DNA of 64,000 nucleotides from Polytrichum commune. Taxonomy: Eukaryota > Streptophyta > Polytrichopsida > Polytrichales > Polytrichaceae. Positions 49,101 to 61,495 of this stretch are shown piece after piece. Position 1 is the stretch's first letter. Every line of letters starts with the position of its first letter. The notes below the pieces were generated by a model. That model worked only from the letters and a program-made list of their open reading frames with translations, did no database searches and was not told the origin of the DNA. The position numbers were made by a program, and so were the translations under genes. The stretch lies in the NCBI GenBank assembly GCA_950295325.1, contig OX485803.1, positions 67,223,554 to 67,287,553 on the forward strand, given 5' to 3'.

Positions 49101-50009
49101 ATCCAACCCACGCTTCGTGTCTGTTGTTCTGGTAGCACATTGAGAACAAGATTCATAAACCGTTTGTCTTTCAGATTTGCATCACCACCCCCTTCGCTAC
49201 AAGACGACGGATAGCCTAGCCTTGGCAATCAAGGTGGACCTGAAATGTAATATCTTTGACTACAGGCTAGGCTTGGCAGCGATCCGTGCTGATTTGCAAC
49301 ACAACATCCTTGTGGGTCCTCTTAGTCCTACATTTCTTCACGGCAGTTGATACCATTTTCTCATCCCTCTCTTGACCGAAAGCCTGCTGACTGCATCTGC
49401 ATTGTAGTCCAATTTATGTCCAACCTTGTGAACATGGAGGGGACTGTAATGCACGTTGCTCAGTCTGTTCCACTGGATCGGGTGTCCCAGTTTGTGTTCC
49501 TCTTTATGCTTCCAAGCCTGGCAAGGTGAAATTTCCTCTAATCTCCTCTGTAGAAAACGAAAACAACGGCGTCATGGGTTTCTGCCTGATTACTGCAGAC
49601 AATGCTTACTGCTTTCGATGTTTACTGTATGTTAGTGACTAGGTAGCGATGGCATCAGTATTCTGGACCCAGTCTGTACTGTTTAATTCCTTCGCAAAAA
49701 GCTCGACGGGGTGACAGTTTGCTCTCTTGCTTCCGTGCTTTCTTTTTTATCCTCTCCAGTCCCTGGCCATGTCACTCAATTTTGTTGATAGTTTCCAGAG
49801 AGAAAGTGGTTTGGGACTCATTGAGAGACTCTGAATGTCCACACAGAATGCAGAGCTCTGTTTTGAGTCAGTGGCCTTTTGAAGTGTGGATTCGAAAGTT
49901 CTTGAGTTCTTGTCATTGCTTTAGTTTCTGTGACTTTGTCCATCTTGAGCTTGTGAGATGGCTTAGATCAGCGGGTAGACTTTGCTGACCATATTGCTCA
50001 TGTTTTCAG
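46200..50009 (+). promoter_or_regulatory. Promoter and long 5' leader region of the 50-54 kb gene (low-complexity, GA/CT rich)
   Basis: This is the only long GC-richer, strand-skewed stretch of the window and it leads directly into the coding exons. It holds GA/CA runs at 46.30-46.40 kb, GAAGAG hexamers at 46.43-46.46 kb, CTTTC and TTCC runs at 46.74-46.76 kb and 47.69-47.72 kb. Paired GA and CT runs sit at 47.33-47.35 and 47.41-47.42 kb, CAACC pentamers at about 47.92-47.97 kb, and TCGCAG repeats at about 47.97-48.00 kb. An acceptor-like TGTTTTCAG ends at 50,009, and an in-frame stop (50,012) follows it before the first ATG. That suggests a leader intron ending here. The transcription start and upstream exon limits cannot be fixed by eye. 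Confidence 0.5.
48064..48453 (+). other. Candidate upstream ORF, 129 codons
   Basis: The frame starts at a true ATG with an acidic run (M-N-E then about ten E/D) and ends about 1.6 kb before the main coding start. No domain is recognised. It lies in the GA-rich leader region, where long open frames arise by composition. If exonic it would be an unusually long uORF, but it could equally be intronic or chance. Confidence 0.2.
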
Positions 50010-50074
50010 GTTAGATTGGAGTTGTCCACGAGGCATATTGTACCCAGAACTTGACAACTGCAACGACGGGGCTC

Positions 50075-53000
50075 ATGAATGGGATATCATCTGCTTTTTC
50101 AACAGCCACAGGGCCTCTGAATGGGATGGCAGCAGGAATGCCTGGAGCGTTCCACTCGCGAAAGTCTGCCATTGAGGCAGTTGTGATGGAAGTGGAGAAG
50201 AAAGGTAGGAAGGCCATAGAAAGTAGTGCAAATGGTAGCAATGGCGGTGGAAGTAGGAAACGGTCAAGGGTGGGGTTACCATTCGATCTATCACATGTTG
50301 GAGGATGTGAGCTTGAAAATGGTACTTCTACCAGGACCAATGGAACTGCACAAGGGGCAGGTGGAATGCGCGAGTGTGCAGCTTTCTTAGGTGAGTGCAG
50401 TTATCATACTAATTCCTACGAAGTTCTCCAATGTTCAGAGCACAGGTTAATGCTCTTGTGGATCTTCACTTTTCTGGATGGCTGACATCCTCTTACTGAG
50501 GACAAGATCAACCAGAGGATTGAGAGGTTTTAATTTTACAATAGAACTTCTACTGATTGTGTAGGTTGCAAGGAATCTGAATGAACTTTCATTTTCTTAA
50601 ACTACTACTTGATTCTTGTACTTTGCAGAGAAAAGGGAGAAGAAAACAATCTGTAGACAGGGTGCTGAGAGGTGGGAGAAGAAGGTGTCACAGACCAATT
50701 CCTTGCCTGCCAATGATGCTCAGCTCCGTGGATCCTGGATTGCCAATGACTTTCAGATTGGAAACCCAGGAATACTTGGTGAGTTCCACATGTGTATATT
50801 GCACTTTGGGACTAGTGTAGATAGAGACACATCAAATGAATTTCCTTGATTTTATGTTGTGCACTCAGAGATAGAAGACAACGATGTAGTTAGTTTTTTC
50901 CTCTCTGTAGGCCTTGTCTACATCAAATTCATTCTCAATTTTTTCTTGTAAACATTTGTCTTAGCTCTGCAGATGCAATTGTACTAAGTTCAGTTGTTTG
51001 TTCAAGTGCAGACATATATGGCCTGATGACAGAATCAATTGATATATCAATGTACATGGAAGAGATCTCTGTGAATGATCTACTCTCAGGGAATTACAAC
51101 TCACCCACTGTGTTCTCAAAGGAGCCAGTAGCTCCAGTGCAAGTTGCAGAGCTGAATTTTGAGAAACAGATTCAGGAGTTGCTTCAGAATATCTCAAAGA
51201 GTTCCTACGACTCCGAGGTTTCTGCAAATGGGAACCAAGGGAAGAAGGAAGGGAGCTGTCCCTCAAGGCTTGGGTTTGATCTTGAAGCTCCAGTGAGTAT
51301 GGATGAAGATATTTCGTCAAATGTAGTCAATGGTGATGTGCAGCAGAGAGAGTTGGACCGGGCATTCATGAGTTCCACTGAGGTATTTGATCTGGGGAGA
51401 CTACTAGACCACTTGTGCTGGAAGGAATTTTCTGTTCCTTTCTAGCATTTTGCTGGGAGGTTGGGGTCAATTCGAGTACAGTGCTGCGTGGTTTCTTAGG
51501 AGGATGTTTACATCTCCACTTCAATCCTATCTTAGGTCAGAGGCATGTCGTATGTTGTCATTGTTGTCTACAGAGAGTGGTGATTCTTTTAGTGATCTAT
51601 GATGAATTGTACTGCCACCTATTTGAGTGTTGTTTTTAAGTTTTTGTGCTTACAGTTTGCTTTGTTTGGTTAGGTGGGTGCAAAGGATCAATGGTGCAAA
51701 CGACCTGGCACCCTACCATCTGAGAATGCAAGTGGATCTTTACCTGCATTTTTGAAGCCTAGGTTCTGTGTAGATGATCTTCCCCTCTACCCACTCGAAG
51801 ACTTTATGAGCCGGCTCCAACTCCCCTCAAGCGACTCCTTAGAGCAATTTGTGTCACAGACAGGAGCTGAAAGTGTGGCCCTGAATCAGGCTAGTCGGTG
51901 TACCGTGTCATCATGCAGCAGTGATCATTATACAAACAGAACCCTCCCTCCCTTCCCCTTCTCCTTGCCTCCTAGTGAACCTTTCAAGGTGGAATCTATG
52001 CATAGAAAGGGGTTCAGAGGTGGGTGGACGAGGGTGACTGAATTGACACCAAGCCAAAGCTCTCAAGGTGGGTTGACTCACAAAGAAGGGCAAAATGGTT
52101 TGGGAGGTGAGAACTTATTGGAGAACTCAGGTGATGGACTTCGAGAAACCCAAGTTGGAAGGATGGATGATCCTTCAAAGGCAAGAGACACGTCGCAGTT
52201 TTACACCCCAGCCGGCCCACAAACACCATCACCTCTGCAGGAAACTGGTCCGACAGCAGGAACATCCTTGGGCAGTAGTTTGGCATCACCGACAACCGTG
52301 AAAATAGAAAGTAGACTCGTCGAAAATGCTGTGGACTTGAACTTGAATGGGTTTACACTTGACACCATGGATCCATACCGACAAGAATCCCAAGTGGGCA
52401 ACTCGGTGATAGAGAAGAAAATGGAGGTCACAGGAGGCAGTTCACTGTCTCCTCCTGTATGTAAAAGTGAAAGTGGGTTGGGCGACCTGGGGAAAGCTCC
52501 CCTTGTACAAACATCATCTGGAGGTCGTGCATCATCAACACTTCGGCCATCGTCAAGTACAGGGAATGAAATGGAAATGCAGGAGGCCAGCCAAGAAGTT
52601 GGCGATGCCTCCCAGAACATCATGGCCAGAAAGGGTGAAATTCCTCGTCTCGATGTCAAGTCGTTGGATGGTGGCCAATGTTCTCGCGGTGCCAATGATC
52701 CATTGTCTAGCTATGCAGGTTGGTTAATTTGGTTTTCTTGGACCCATATGTAGTGTCATTGGTAACCACTGTGGAATTCTCACTACATCGGAATTGTTGT
52801 GCTTGGTCCTGAGGGCTGGGCTGCTGAACATAACCCTTGTTACTGGGCACCCTTGTCAGGACACAAGACAACGTCTTTAGCTTGAGATATCTTGTTGGTT
52901 TCTATGAAGAAGTGCTTTAGCTTCCTAGCCACCTTCAAAGGGCAATTCCAAGGTTTGAAACTCGTCCACTTGTAGTGTCATTGGCAACCACTGTGGAAAC

Positions 53001-54153
53001 CTTAATATGTTTCAGAGTTGTGCTTGGTCCTGAGGGCTGGGCTTCTGATCATTACCCTTGTTACCAGGCACCCTTTGTCAGGATTTAAAACAACTCCTTT
53101 AGCTTGAGATATCTTGTTGGTCTTTGTGAAGAAGAGCTTTAGCATCGTTAGCCACTTTCAAAGGGCTGTTTCCAAGGTCCAGATGCCTGTGTATTTCATC
53201 CAGTTTTGAAGGTCCAGACCGCCTTCAAAATCCTCTAGTTTCAGGGTGGTTATGGACGATCGATTGATTCTGTTTTCTACTGCATTGCTGATGCAGAAAT
53301 CCCAGGATCTCCAAATGCATTGGCAGCTGCGCACCTGTTGTGTGACCTTGCAAACTCAATCTCAACAGAAGTTATTGAACCCGTGATTGACAACAAAGAA
53401 TCATCACGCCGCCGTGTGTTCTCTCCGTACAGCGGTGCCCCCCGGCAACGAGCCTCGAAAGCATCCCGGAGCAGCGCCTCGGGCAGCCGTACTCCAAGCG
53501 GGAGCGGTGAAGGCACAAGCAAAGGTGTGGCAACAACCACCCGGGAGCCATTGGTGTCCACACCACCGCCTTCCCAAGCAAAAGTCGGAGGTGGGGAGAG
53601 GCAGAAAAGCTTGAGCCAGTTCAATGACAATTCAGCCGCGGCAAGTGAGAAGCCTGTAGTGCCGGTAAAAGCACCCCGAGGAGGCTCATCCCGGACTGCG
53701 GTGGGCTTACGTTCCAACAACCATCATCACTCCCACGCCAGTAGTGGTGACAAAGGAAGCTCAAAGAATGGAGGAGGAGGAGGAGGAGGAGGAGGAGGAA
53801 GCAACAATAACAGCAGAGCAAACTCGGAGACACGCACAGGTGGGTTACCTTCTCCGAGCCGAGGAGTGAAGACAACGAGCGTTTTGGGGATTTCGAGAGG
53901 CGCTGCGGCAGGGAAAGTGGTTCCTTTGTCTCCCAACGGGATGTCTCCCACGGGGTTTGCAAAAATTATTTCGATTGGAATCTCGCAGAAGGAGACGCCT
54001 TGCGTGGACGCAAAAGGCCCAAGGAGGAAGGTGAATGGTGTTGCTCGACCTGTCTTACCAGCTCAGACAACAGGTTTTGTGAAATCGTTCAGGCAAATAG
54101 ACCTAGCAAACGGGGATGCAAGGACACGAACTGTGAAGGGATGGAAGGTGTAA
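50075..54153 (+). CDS. Uncharacterised plant-specific protein, 912 aa, five coding exons
   Basis: Coding exons 50075-50390, 50629-50778, 51012-51382, 51674-52718 and 53297-54153 join with GT..AG boundaries and matching phases into 912 residues. The start is the first ATG after an in-frame stop at 50,012. Visible in order: a basic R-K-R-S-R cluster (61-65), D-I-Y-G-L (156-160) and N-D-L-L-S-G-N-Y (177-184), Y-P-L-E-D-F-M-S-R-L-Q-L-P (318-330), R-T-L-P-P-F-P-F-S (368-376) with G-G-W-T-R-V (395-400), S-P-N-A-L-A-A-A-H-L-L-C-D-L-A (632-646), and a polyglycine run encoded by GGA repeats at 53.77-53.80 kb. From memory, unnamed flowering-plant proteins carry the same blocks in this order; I recall no established function. 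There is no enzyme fold, signal peptide or membrane segment. The Ser/Gly/Pro-rich spacers look disordered. Nuclear location is an inference from the basic cluster. Exon 1 and the last third are the least conserved-looking parts. Confidence 0.85.
52751..53185 (+). repeat. Tandem duplication of about 220 bp inside intron 4
   Basis: Two copies start with TAGTGTCATTGG at 52,751 and 52,973. Both contain GTGCTTGGTCCTGAGGGCTG, CCCTTGTTAC, TTTAGCTTGAGATATCTTGT and GAAGAAG-GCTTTAGC. They remain highly similar over their length. The duplication accounts for most of the 578-bp intron, the longest intron between coding exons. Confidence 0.85.
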
Positions 54154-54800
54154 TGGAGCAGTGGGAGAGAGAGAGAGAGAGTGGGAGAGAGAGAGAGGAG
54201 AGAGAGAGAGAGGTAGTTGTGTAAATTTTTTAGAAAGGTCTCGCATTAGAAACTGATTTTTCGCTCACCATGACATATTGTCTCAGTTTTTGTTAGATAT
54301 CTATGCAAGACAGGAGAGAGAGAGAGAGGTTCTTGGAACAATTACAGGGCTGGCCACTTCACGCTGGCCAGTCTGGGCAATCTCAGCCCTTGATTCACTG
54401 ACAACATTCAATTGTATGATTATTGCTGGGGGTTATTAACCACCACCACTTGATTCTCATCAAACAAAACCCTGGTATTTTCGCAATTGTATGTTGAAGA
54501 GCTGGTGTTAGGAACTCTCCAGCTTGCTGTTGAGTATTGTTTATTTTTTTTAAATACAGCAAGAATTGGTATCAAGCTAGCTGGGCGATCAAAAAAATGG
54601 TGGTAATTGAACTGTAACCTCTTATTACTGCCATGGTGTGGAAGTCTTTGATTGGTAAAGTTTTGAGCATGTAAGTTAATCACACTTTTGGAGATATAGT
54701 TAGTAAGGTTATCTCAGTAGATGCTTGGATAGGTGACCAATGGAAGAAATAAATAAGAGTGCTTAATATGACACAATTAACCATCTACCTTATGTGTCAC
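54154..54800 (+). terminator. 3' untranslated region and probable polyadenylation zone
   Basis: The stop codon is followed by GA microsatellite runs (54163-54211 and 54312-54328) and a T-rich stretch near 54540. AATAAA occurs at 54748-54753. The exact cleavage site is not determinable. Plant signals are loose, so this is a positional call. Confidence 0.4.
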
Positions 54801-55393
54801 CATGTGCATTATAAGAAGTTAGTTTCGACCATGGGACCCATTACTTGAAGTGCTCACATATAAAGTGAACATGTTGAGCATATAGAAAGGCCCACCTCCT
54901 CTCCTTTAATACAAGGTACCCAATTAAATACCCCTTGTTGTGCATGATGTGCAATGTAAGGTCATGCTCTAAGCAACCACACTGATTGATGTATTTTAAG
55001 CACTAGTCTCATTTTTTCCCAACACATGTTTTTTAAATGTTGGTTTTTACATACACACCGAATCACATGCCACTCAAATATAGGTGTTCACTTAGATAAG
55101 TAATCAAATTAGGCACATCTACTTTAGAAGTTTGTATTTTGTCACTAGAGATTGTGAAATATGCCCTTCTAGAGAAGTTGAAACTCTCCCCCTTCCATGG
55201 TGTGTTTGGAAGGGGAAAGAGCACATGCAATTCAGTGATAAGTAATCCATGGGCGACTGCTGTTAGATACCTTGAAATTGGCTAAGCTCAAATAGTCAAT
55301 GCAAAATTGGGGAGACCTAAATGATCATGTACGAAGAAATAGAATGTTCACTTGATAATTTGAGACATTCAGATGAGATCCAAAAGTTACGAG
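54801..55393. other. Intergenic, no gene seen
   Basis: AT-rich, no recognised feature. Confidence 0.4.
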
Positions 55394-55617
55394 CAGTGAA
55401 TGGGGAGAAATTTGAGCCAATTTGGTTGCTATCCTTACTTCTTTACCATCAACTGGTTATTCTCTGAAATGCTTCGGATTTTCCTTAGATTTTAACTTTG
55501 GATACGAAAATTGCCAGAAAATGGTTTGGTTCATTTCCTAGAGGTTTAATGTTGAACTCCGAATTTGGGAAATGAACTGGTTCATCTGTAACTAATCGCT
55601 GGTTCTCCCCGTTCAGT
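55394..55617. mobile_element. Family N foldback element (copy 2)
   Basis: CAGTGAATGGGGAGAAATTT on the left and GCTGGTTCTCCCCGTTCAGT on the right are inverse-related. It shares GGTTCATCTGTAACTAA with the copy at 1.57-1.79 kb. Confidence 0.55.
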
Positions 55618-55798
55618 GGTTATGAGGAAAATGTCTACAAACGTGTGGCTATAATTAAAATCGGTTTCTACACACTTTCATTTTCTATTCATCTTGAATT
55701 AAAGTGCGTGTTTAAAATCCAAGGAGAAGTGGGCTATTCCCAAAGAATGTCTGTTTCAGGCCCACTTATCTTATCCACAATTTGTGGGGATACTCTTA

Positions 55799-56272
55799 GG
55801 GCCACTTCACACATGAGCCAAGTGCCGTGACCAGGAAATTGTGAGAGCCCAAAAGAAAGTGTGCACAGGCTGTCCCAAGCCACCTCCAGAATCATGTCAT
55901 GTGGTCACGGACCCTCAAGTGTAGTGCGAAGTTATATGTGACTGGGCCCTCGACCAAATGCTAATTCAATGAATTTTCATTCATGCGGGTCCTCACACAT
56001 GGTAAAATAGAATAAATCAACGGTTCTTGGTTTTGTGTTAGACCTACCTTCAAGAGATGGTTTTTGAAAATAATCCAAGTGACCATGAAACATGATCCAT
56101 TCGATGCCATGTAGGAGTCCATGTAGACTTTACATCCATCTTGCATTCACATAATCCGTTGGTCCCTCAAGGGTATTGTGAAGCGAACTTGGACCGGCTC
56201 CACCTTTTCCACCAATGAGAGCGCTTGACGTGCAATGGTCACGGGCTCTCAGTCTCGTGTGTGAAGTGGCCC
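55799..56272. mobile_element. Family B MITE (copy 4), 474 bp
   Basis: GGGCCACTTCACACATGAGC on the left, TCTCGTGTGTGAAGTGGCCC on the right, with the same internal order as the 17.5-kb copy. The flanks TTA and TAA do not form a direct duplication, so the ends or one flank have changed. Confidence 0.7.
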
Positions 56273-56586
56273 TAATTGTGCCCACAACAAACACTGTCCT
56301 GTTTGTATTTTAATTATAAGTGCATCCAAAGGACCGTAAGCCATCAAGAAGCGCCCTATGTTGAGTATAGTATATTTGAGCTGTAGAGAGCTTACAATCA
56401 TAACATTATTAAGCACTGCTTAATAATGTTAGGATGTTAGTGTTAAGACACTCTAGATAGTAGAATATGGAAGATTGTTGTTGGGAATCTAATCCATACT
56501 TTCTTCTTCACGTACATATTCCTGTACAATCTCTACATATTGGCAACAAAAACGCCTCACCTAGATGCTCTGCTGAAAACATTCAA

Positions 56587-56943
56587 ACTCTAAACTCCGT
56601 AATACCACGCTTGTGGTAATCAAAGTGCACATGATATTAAGGAGTTACGTGGTGTTAACTTGATGTGTGATAAAAGAGAATTAGTGTAGCATATGACATT
56701 ATGGAATAATACAAAGTCAACATTGCATTGATGACAATAATTACAACGATGACACCGTGATGCATGCAAGAGTGTGATTTGAATTCTTTGGTGGTTTATT
56801 TTAATGTCAAAGCCCATGATTTATGGGAGGGAAATGTGACTACAAGGAGTGAGATATAAATTGAGAACATCCATTCCCTAAGGTTTCAGGATATAAGGAA
56901 AGGAGTGACATTGAGGGGGTTGATATTATGGAGTTTAGAGTGT
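56587..56943. mobile_element. Family L foldback element (copy 2)
   Basis: CTCTAAACTCCGTAATACCA on the left and TGATATTATGGAGTTTAGAG on the right are inverse-related. The interior matches the 10.5-kb copy in reverse orientation (TGTAGCATATGACATTATGG). Confidence 0.6.
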
Positions 56944-57860
56944 ATTTCTTTGAGAGTTTGACGTGCCTAAGTGGCTATTTATCTTAATGAGGCACCTACA
57001 TTTGGGTGATATGTGGTTGGGTATTGTTCCAAGGACAAGTACCAAAAAGACATGTGTTTAGAAGTGACTAAACTACATGCTCAAAACATGCTGACCATTT
57101 GAAACTCAATAATCAACATAACTGGGAAACTTATGTGACCATTACATGAGCACAAGAATGTTCACTTTGATAATGAATAAGTCATTCATATGAGCTCCAA
57201 AATTTTATAAGGGAAGCACCTTCGATCTCAATTTGGATTTGCTAACCAACTCGTACTAATCGTGTATTTCACATCCTAGGAGAAGTGGGCTAGTTGGAAA
57301 AAGTAACCATTGAAGACCCATGTACAGTACCTGACCTAATTCTATGTCATATTGGTGATTAGTAAATGCATTTCAATACCCCTCGTAAGCCACAAGGTAT
57401 CAGCATATGCCTTCTGCATGTATATTGACCTTTGATAGGTTATAGTGATATGCCAATATGAGTTATATCAACATAAAGGACAATGTTCATTGTAATTAAT
57501 GAGGTCGTATGATCCCAATATCAGGTGTTTCAGAGCCTGATAAGTGTAGGTGATAAACAGGTGCAACATTTGGTGCCGAAATGCTATTTTTTTTTAAGGT
57601 GACACCTATATTTTAAAAGGTTCCGACTACTAGAAAAGTGACACATGGCACTTTGTTAATGGTTTGGCACCAACACTCCACCAACAATGGTTGGTCATTT
57701 ATGTCACTTATGCTTATTTTGTAAGGGAGAGCGTCTGCTACTTGACTTCACTCCTAACCCACTTTCAAAAGGATGCAAATTGAGGATGAGAACTCATGGT
57801 TCGTTCACAATTTATGCGCGGTTTATTCTTTAGAGTTTTAAAAAAAAAGTTAGGAAAGAT

Positions 57861-57884
57861 AAACCCTAAACCCTAAACCCTAAA
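57861..57884 (+). repeat. Short interstitial telomere-like tract
   Basis: A little more than three units of AAACCCT, the plant telomere repeat (TTTAGGG on the other strand). Confidence 0.8.
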
Positions 57885-58173
57885 CTCAGGACTACACTCT
57901 AGTGAGGCCAAGAGTAGAAGTAAAAAATCTTTGACCATGTGCTTATTTTATGGGTCCTAACACAATGAAGCAAGCTATACAAATATCAAAATTCTATTAA
58001 GCTAGGATTTTTCTTCTATTGGGCTTGTGTTCCACCCTCTATCCCCTACTTTTAAGGATGATTTTATTGTAGCTACTTAGCGTTAAAGATTGGTTCCTAG
58101 GTGTTTGAGTTTCAGGTCTCCAACTCCTCACTCCTTAGCTCCAACTTGGTGTTTGTGAGGTGTCATGGTTGTA

Positions 58174-58386
58174 CTACACCGACAAGTGTGTGTAACTATT
58201 TGGAGTTACATGGTGCCATAACTTTTTAATGTGATTGTAATATTTTACCAAGAAAAATCACACATGTTCTATAATGTCGGAACAACATGTTAATTTTTTT
58301 TTAGTAAAAATTGAACTCCTAAATAAGATTTATTGCACTATGTAACCTTGAATAGTAGCATGCAATAATTGGGATAAAAAATGTAG
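58174..58386. mobile_element. Family C foldback element (diverged)
   Basis: The left part has CTACACCGACAAGTGTGTGT then AACTATTTGGAGTTACAT. The right part is degraded (TGAATAGTAGCATGCAATAA). Confidence 0.4.
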
Positions 58387-60614
58387 TTACTTCAAGCAAT
58401 GAACTTTCATTTGCACCAAAAAGTGAAAGAAATGAAAAGATAATATAAGGTAGATGAGGCAAATTTGGTTAGCTTCCTTAATTTGACAATTATTTTTGGC
58501 TCCTAATTGGCAGTATAGTCGCTTTAGTTCGGTGGGTGAGTAATACATGGCGATTTAGCCATTGCCTTGATGATATTTGGGTTAGTTACCTTTGCAAAAG
58601 TCAAACTACACCCACCATCCTCCATATTGAGGAGTGCTATCCACCGAGCTCCAACACACTTGATTTTTGTGCCCGTGGTGGGCAAATTAAGAGGCAGTAT
58701 ATGGCTATGAGGTGCTCACCAACTTGTATTGCATATATTCTATAATGAAAATAATTTGACAACATTTTATCTTACATGTGACCACTTTAGAGACATGACA
58801 AATTTAGTATTGGCATCAAACTTGGTTTTCATTGGCAAATGACCCATGTAGAATCTGCTCATGATGTTGTCCACTTACACAACATTGAACAATAAAAGAG
58901 TCCCCCCCCCTATAACACCACATTGGGAAGTAGAGAATCTTTGATTTCAGAGCTTGATCAACACTTTCCTCAACTTTGATTACGACAGTTTCAAATTCTT
59001 TGGTCTTGATTTGCACTTGTTAACATGCTCAAGCTTCTAATGCTCAAATCCATCGGATGGATGGTTCCACAGAGATGGAGGTGTCCACTTTAGCCTCATC
59101 TACCTTACCTACATGCCTTGGCTAATGCTCCCCCAAGGCAGATTGATAAGAAGACATGCACACAAAACTAAGAGGACCTTAGTTTTGTCATGACTATGGT
59201 GTAGAGAACTAACTTTGCAGGTGTTGGATCCAGTATGTCATGCATCAACTATGAGTGGCAAATAATTTTGATGCTATAACATTAGGGGTGGGGGGTTGAC
59301 ACGTTTTGACAACAATATTGAAGTATGACATATGTCATGAGTTTTAACTAGAGTGTTGAAAAAAACGCCATCCTAGAACTATCTAATTTCTGCAGACCTC
59401 CCTTGTCAAAGTTGTGTTTAATTGGAAGATACCAAAGCCATGTTATTGTGGGTCCACCTTACTAAAGATCCTATTGTGCATAATTGCCCGCAATAAATAA
59501 CATTCACTATAAAAATTTGTTATTAAACATTCACATCATTGTGATTTCATAATTGTCGAATTTATAAGTAATTTCCAAACGATTCATTTTGAAATTTTAA
59601 GAGGCGTTTTATATACTCTCCATAAATGCCCATTTTTCACCTACCTCCATCATGACTAGATTACTAGGTTGGGCATGTGTAGGACCAAGTATTTAACCCC
59701 TCACCTTGTGCTTCCCAAAGGAAGCACGTTGCCACCTTACACCTTAGTGCAAGGGCTAATCTCTTCATTAAGAGTGGGACCCAAGTACATGCAACATCCC
59801 TTATTGAATTCCCCCTATATACAAATTTTCAACTGCCAGAGAGAACACTATACATACACTCACTAGATAGTACTCACTAGATACATACACTCTCTTGTAT
59901 GTATCCCGCAATATCAAACTTATAGAATAAATTGTCTCAACTATGTATACAAAATATAAATGACTGCATGTATGCTCACAAATCATTCCATACAAAGTCA
60001 TTGAAGTCTGACATGGGGATGACATGTATTTGTTCATGAATGAATACCTATGAACTTTTTGGGGTTTGAGGTATAATTGAATGACATAAAATCCCCATGT
60101 GAAAAACCTTGAGGGACCTTATGGTATATTTTGATTTTCTTCAAAAGTCAAATTACCCTATACACCATGCTAGGTGGAGCAATACCCATCCCTTATGTAA
60201 ATTTGTGAACCAAACTCTCTTTAAGTACCCTTTTGTATACTTATGTGGTATTGTATAACTTCAATTGAGTTCACCCCTTGGGTACCTCAATCTTCATTAG
60301 GACTTAAAGGGGAAGACTTGATGTCTTGGGCCCACATCATTTCCAACATAACTAGATAATTAGAGAGGCCATATTTGTTATCCCACAAAATTTCCACCAG
60401 TACGAAATTCCACCAGTTTAGTGGGGGCTAGGATTTTGACCAAGACCTTGTAAAGAATGGTTGAGAGATTGTCGTAGTTATGGGACCACCCAAGCACTTC
60501 ATAAATTGGTAAAACGATTCAAGCTCTCAAGTTAAATGTTCATGTGTAAATTTGGTTTAGTGAACAAGCATGCGTAAGAGGCCCCTTGCCAATAACAAGG
60601 CTTCCTCTCAAACT
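58387..60614. other. Intergenic, no gene seen
   Basis: AT-rich. Short open frames near 58.5-59.0 and 59.7-60.0 kb show no motifs. A weak reverse-transcriptase-like echo on the minus strand near 60.42-60.48 kb was not strong enough to call. Confidence 0.4.
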
Positions 60615-60615
60615 C

Positions 60616-60814
60616 TCTACACCATTTATCATACTTAATCACTTGCTAATTAGACTTACACTGAGCTATAACTTTTACCTTAATGCGTAACTTTTAATAA
60701 TTGAAGTTGTTAATGTCCAAACATATCATTTGAACTTTGTTGGTAAAAATGTATAATTTTAAGATTATGACATTCAAATAGTAAGTGACATTTAATACTA
60801 TAAATTGTGTAGTG
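60616..60814. mobile_element. Family C foldback element
   Basis: CTACACCATTTATCATACTT on the left, GTGACATTTAATACTATAAA then TTGTGTAGTG on the right. About 199 bp. Confidence 0.6.
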
Positions 60815-61486
60815 ATATAACGTGTAATTATTATTAATGAAGTCAAGCTAAATGAGTGCACCTGGAGGGTGCACTTTTCATAACACATATGAGTATGTGC
60901 GAGTGCACAAAAAGGGTAATAATTTTAACTTTTCCATACTACGTATACATATGCTACACAAATTACGACTCGTAGTTATGTACATGTATGGGAATCTCTA
61001 GAAGTATACAACATTTGTACTTATATAGTAGGGTCACTAGACTTCGTAAACATGTATTTAAACGTTGGATGGAGAATAGGGATCTCATTGACTTGATGGA
61101 CTATCCATGAAACACGGAGATTGGTTTATGTTGGTGTTAAAAAGGAATCAACAATAAGTGGACTTATGATCTTACGGATCATTTGATGGCAGATTGAGAA
61201 ACAATAATTGCATTAGCTTCTATGACATATATTATAGACTTAGATGCTTATGAGTTACCTTCGGGGGATGAAAAAGTCTTCAATGACTTTATTAATGAAT
61301 GCTAGGGTTTTACATTACACATATGACATGGGTTCATTATTATTCAAAACTATATTTGGACACTTATGCTAATGACTATATATGAATGTAATTTTATTAC
61401 ATATACATAATTTTCACTTGTAATTTTATCATTGAAATTGTATGTGTATTGCTTGATTTTACCTAAAAAAAAGTTGTATATAGGGG
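60815..61486. other. Intergenic, no gene seen
   Basis: AT-rich, no recognised feature. Confidence 0.4.
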
Positions 61487-61495
61487 GGTTTCTAG

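Noticed and set aside
52201..52695. Minus-strand open frame of 164 codons
   Set aside because: It is antisense to the well-supported fourth coding exon.
55797..56274. Family B copy as a hAT element (TAGGG start)
   Set aside because: No 8-bp duplication is present at any copy. TTA/TAA flanks fit PIF/Harbinger better, though not conclusively for this copy.
60400..60490. Minus-strand peptide like Y-K-V-L-V-K-I-L-A, as in LINE reverse transcriptases
   Set aside because: Only one short block is visible and no neighbouring motif follows, so it could be chance.
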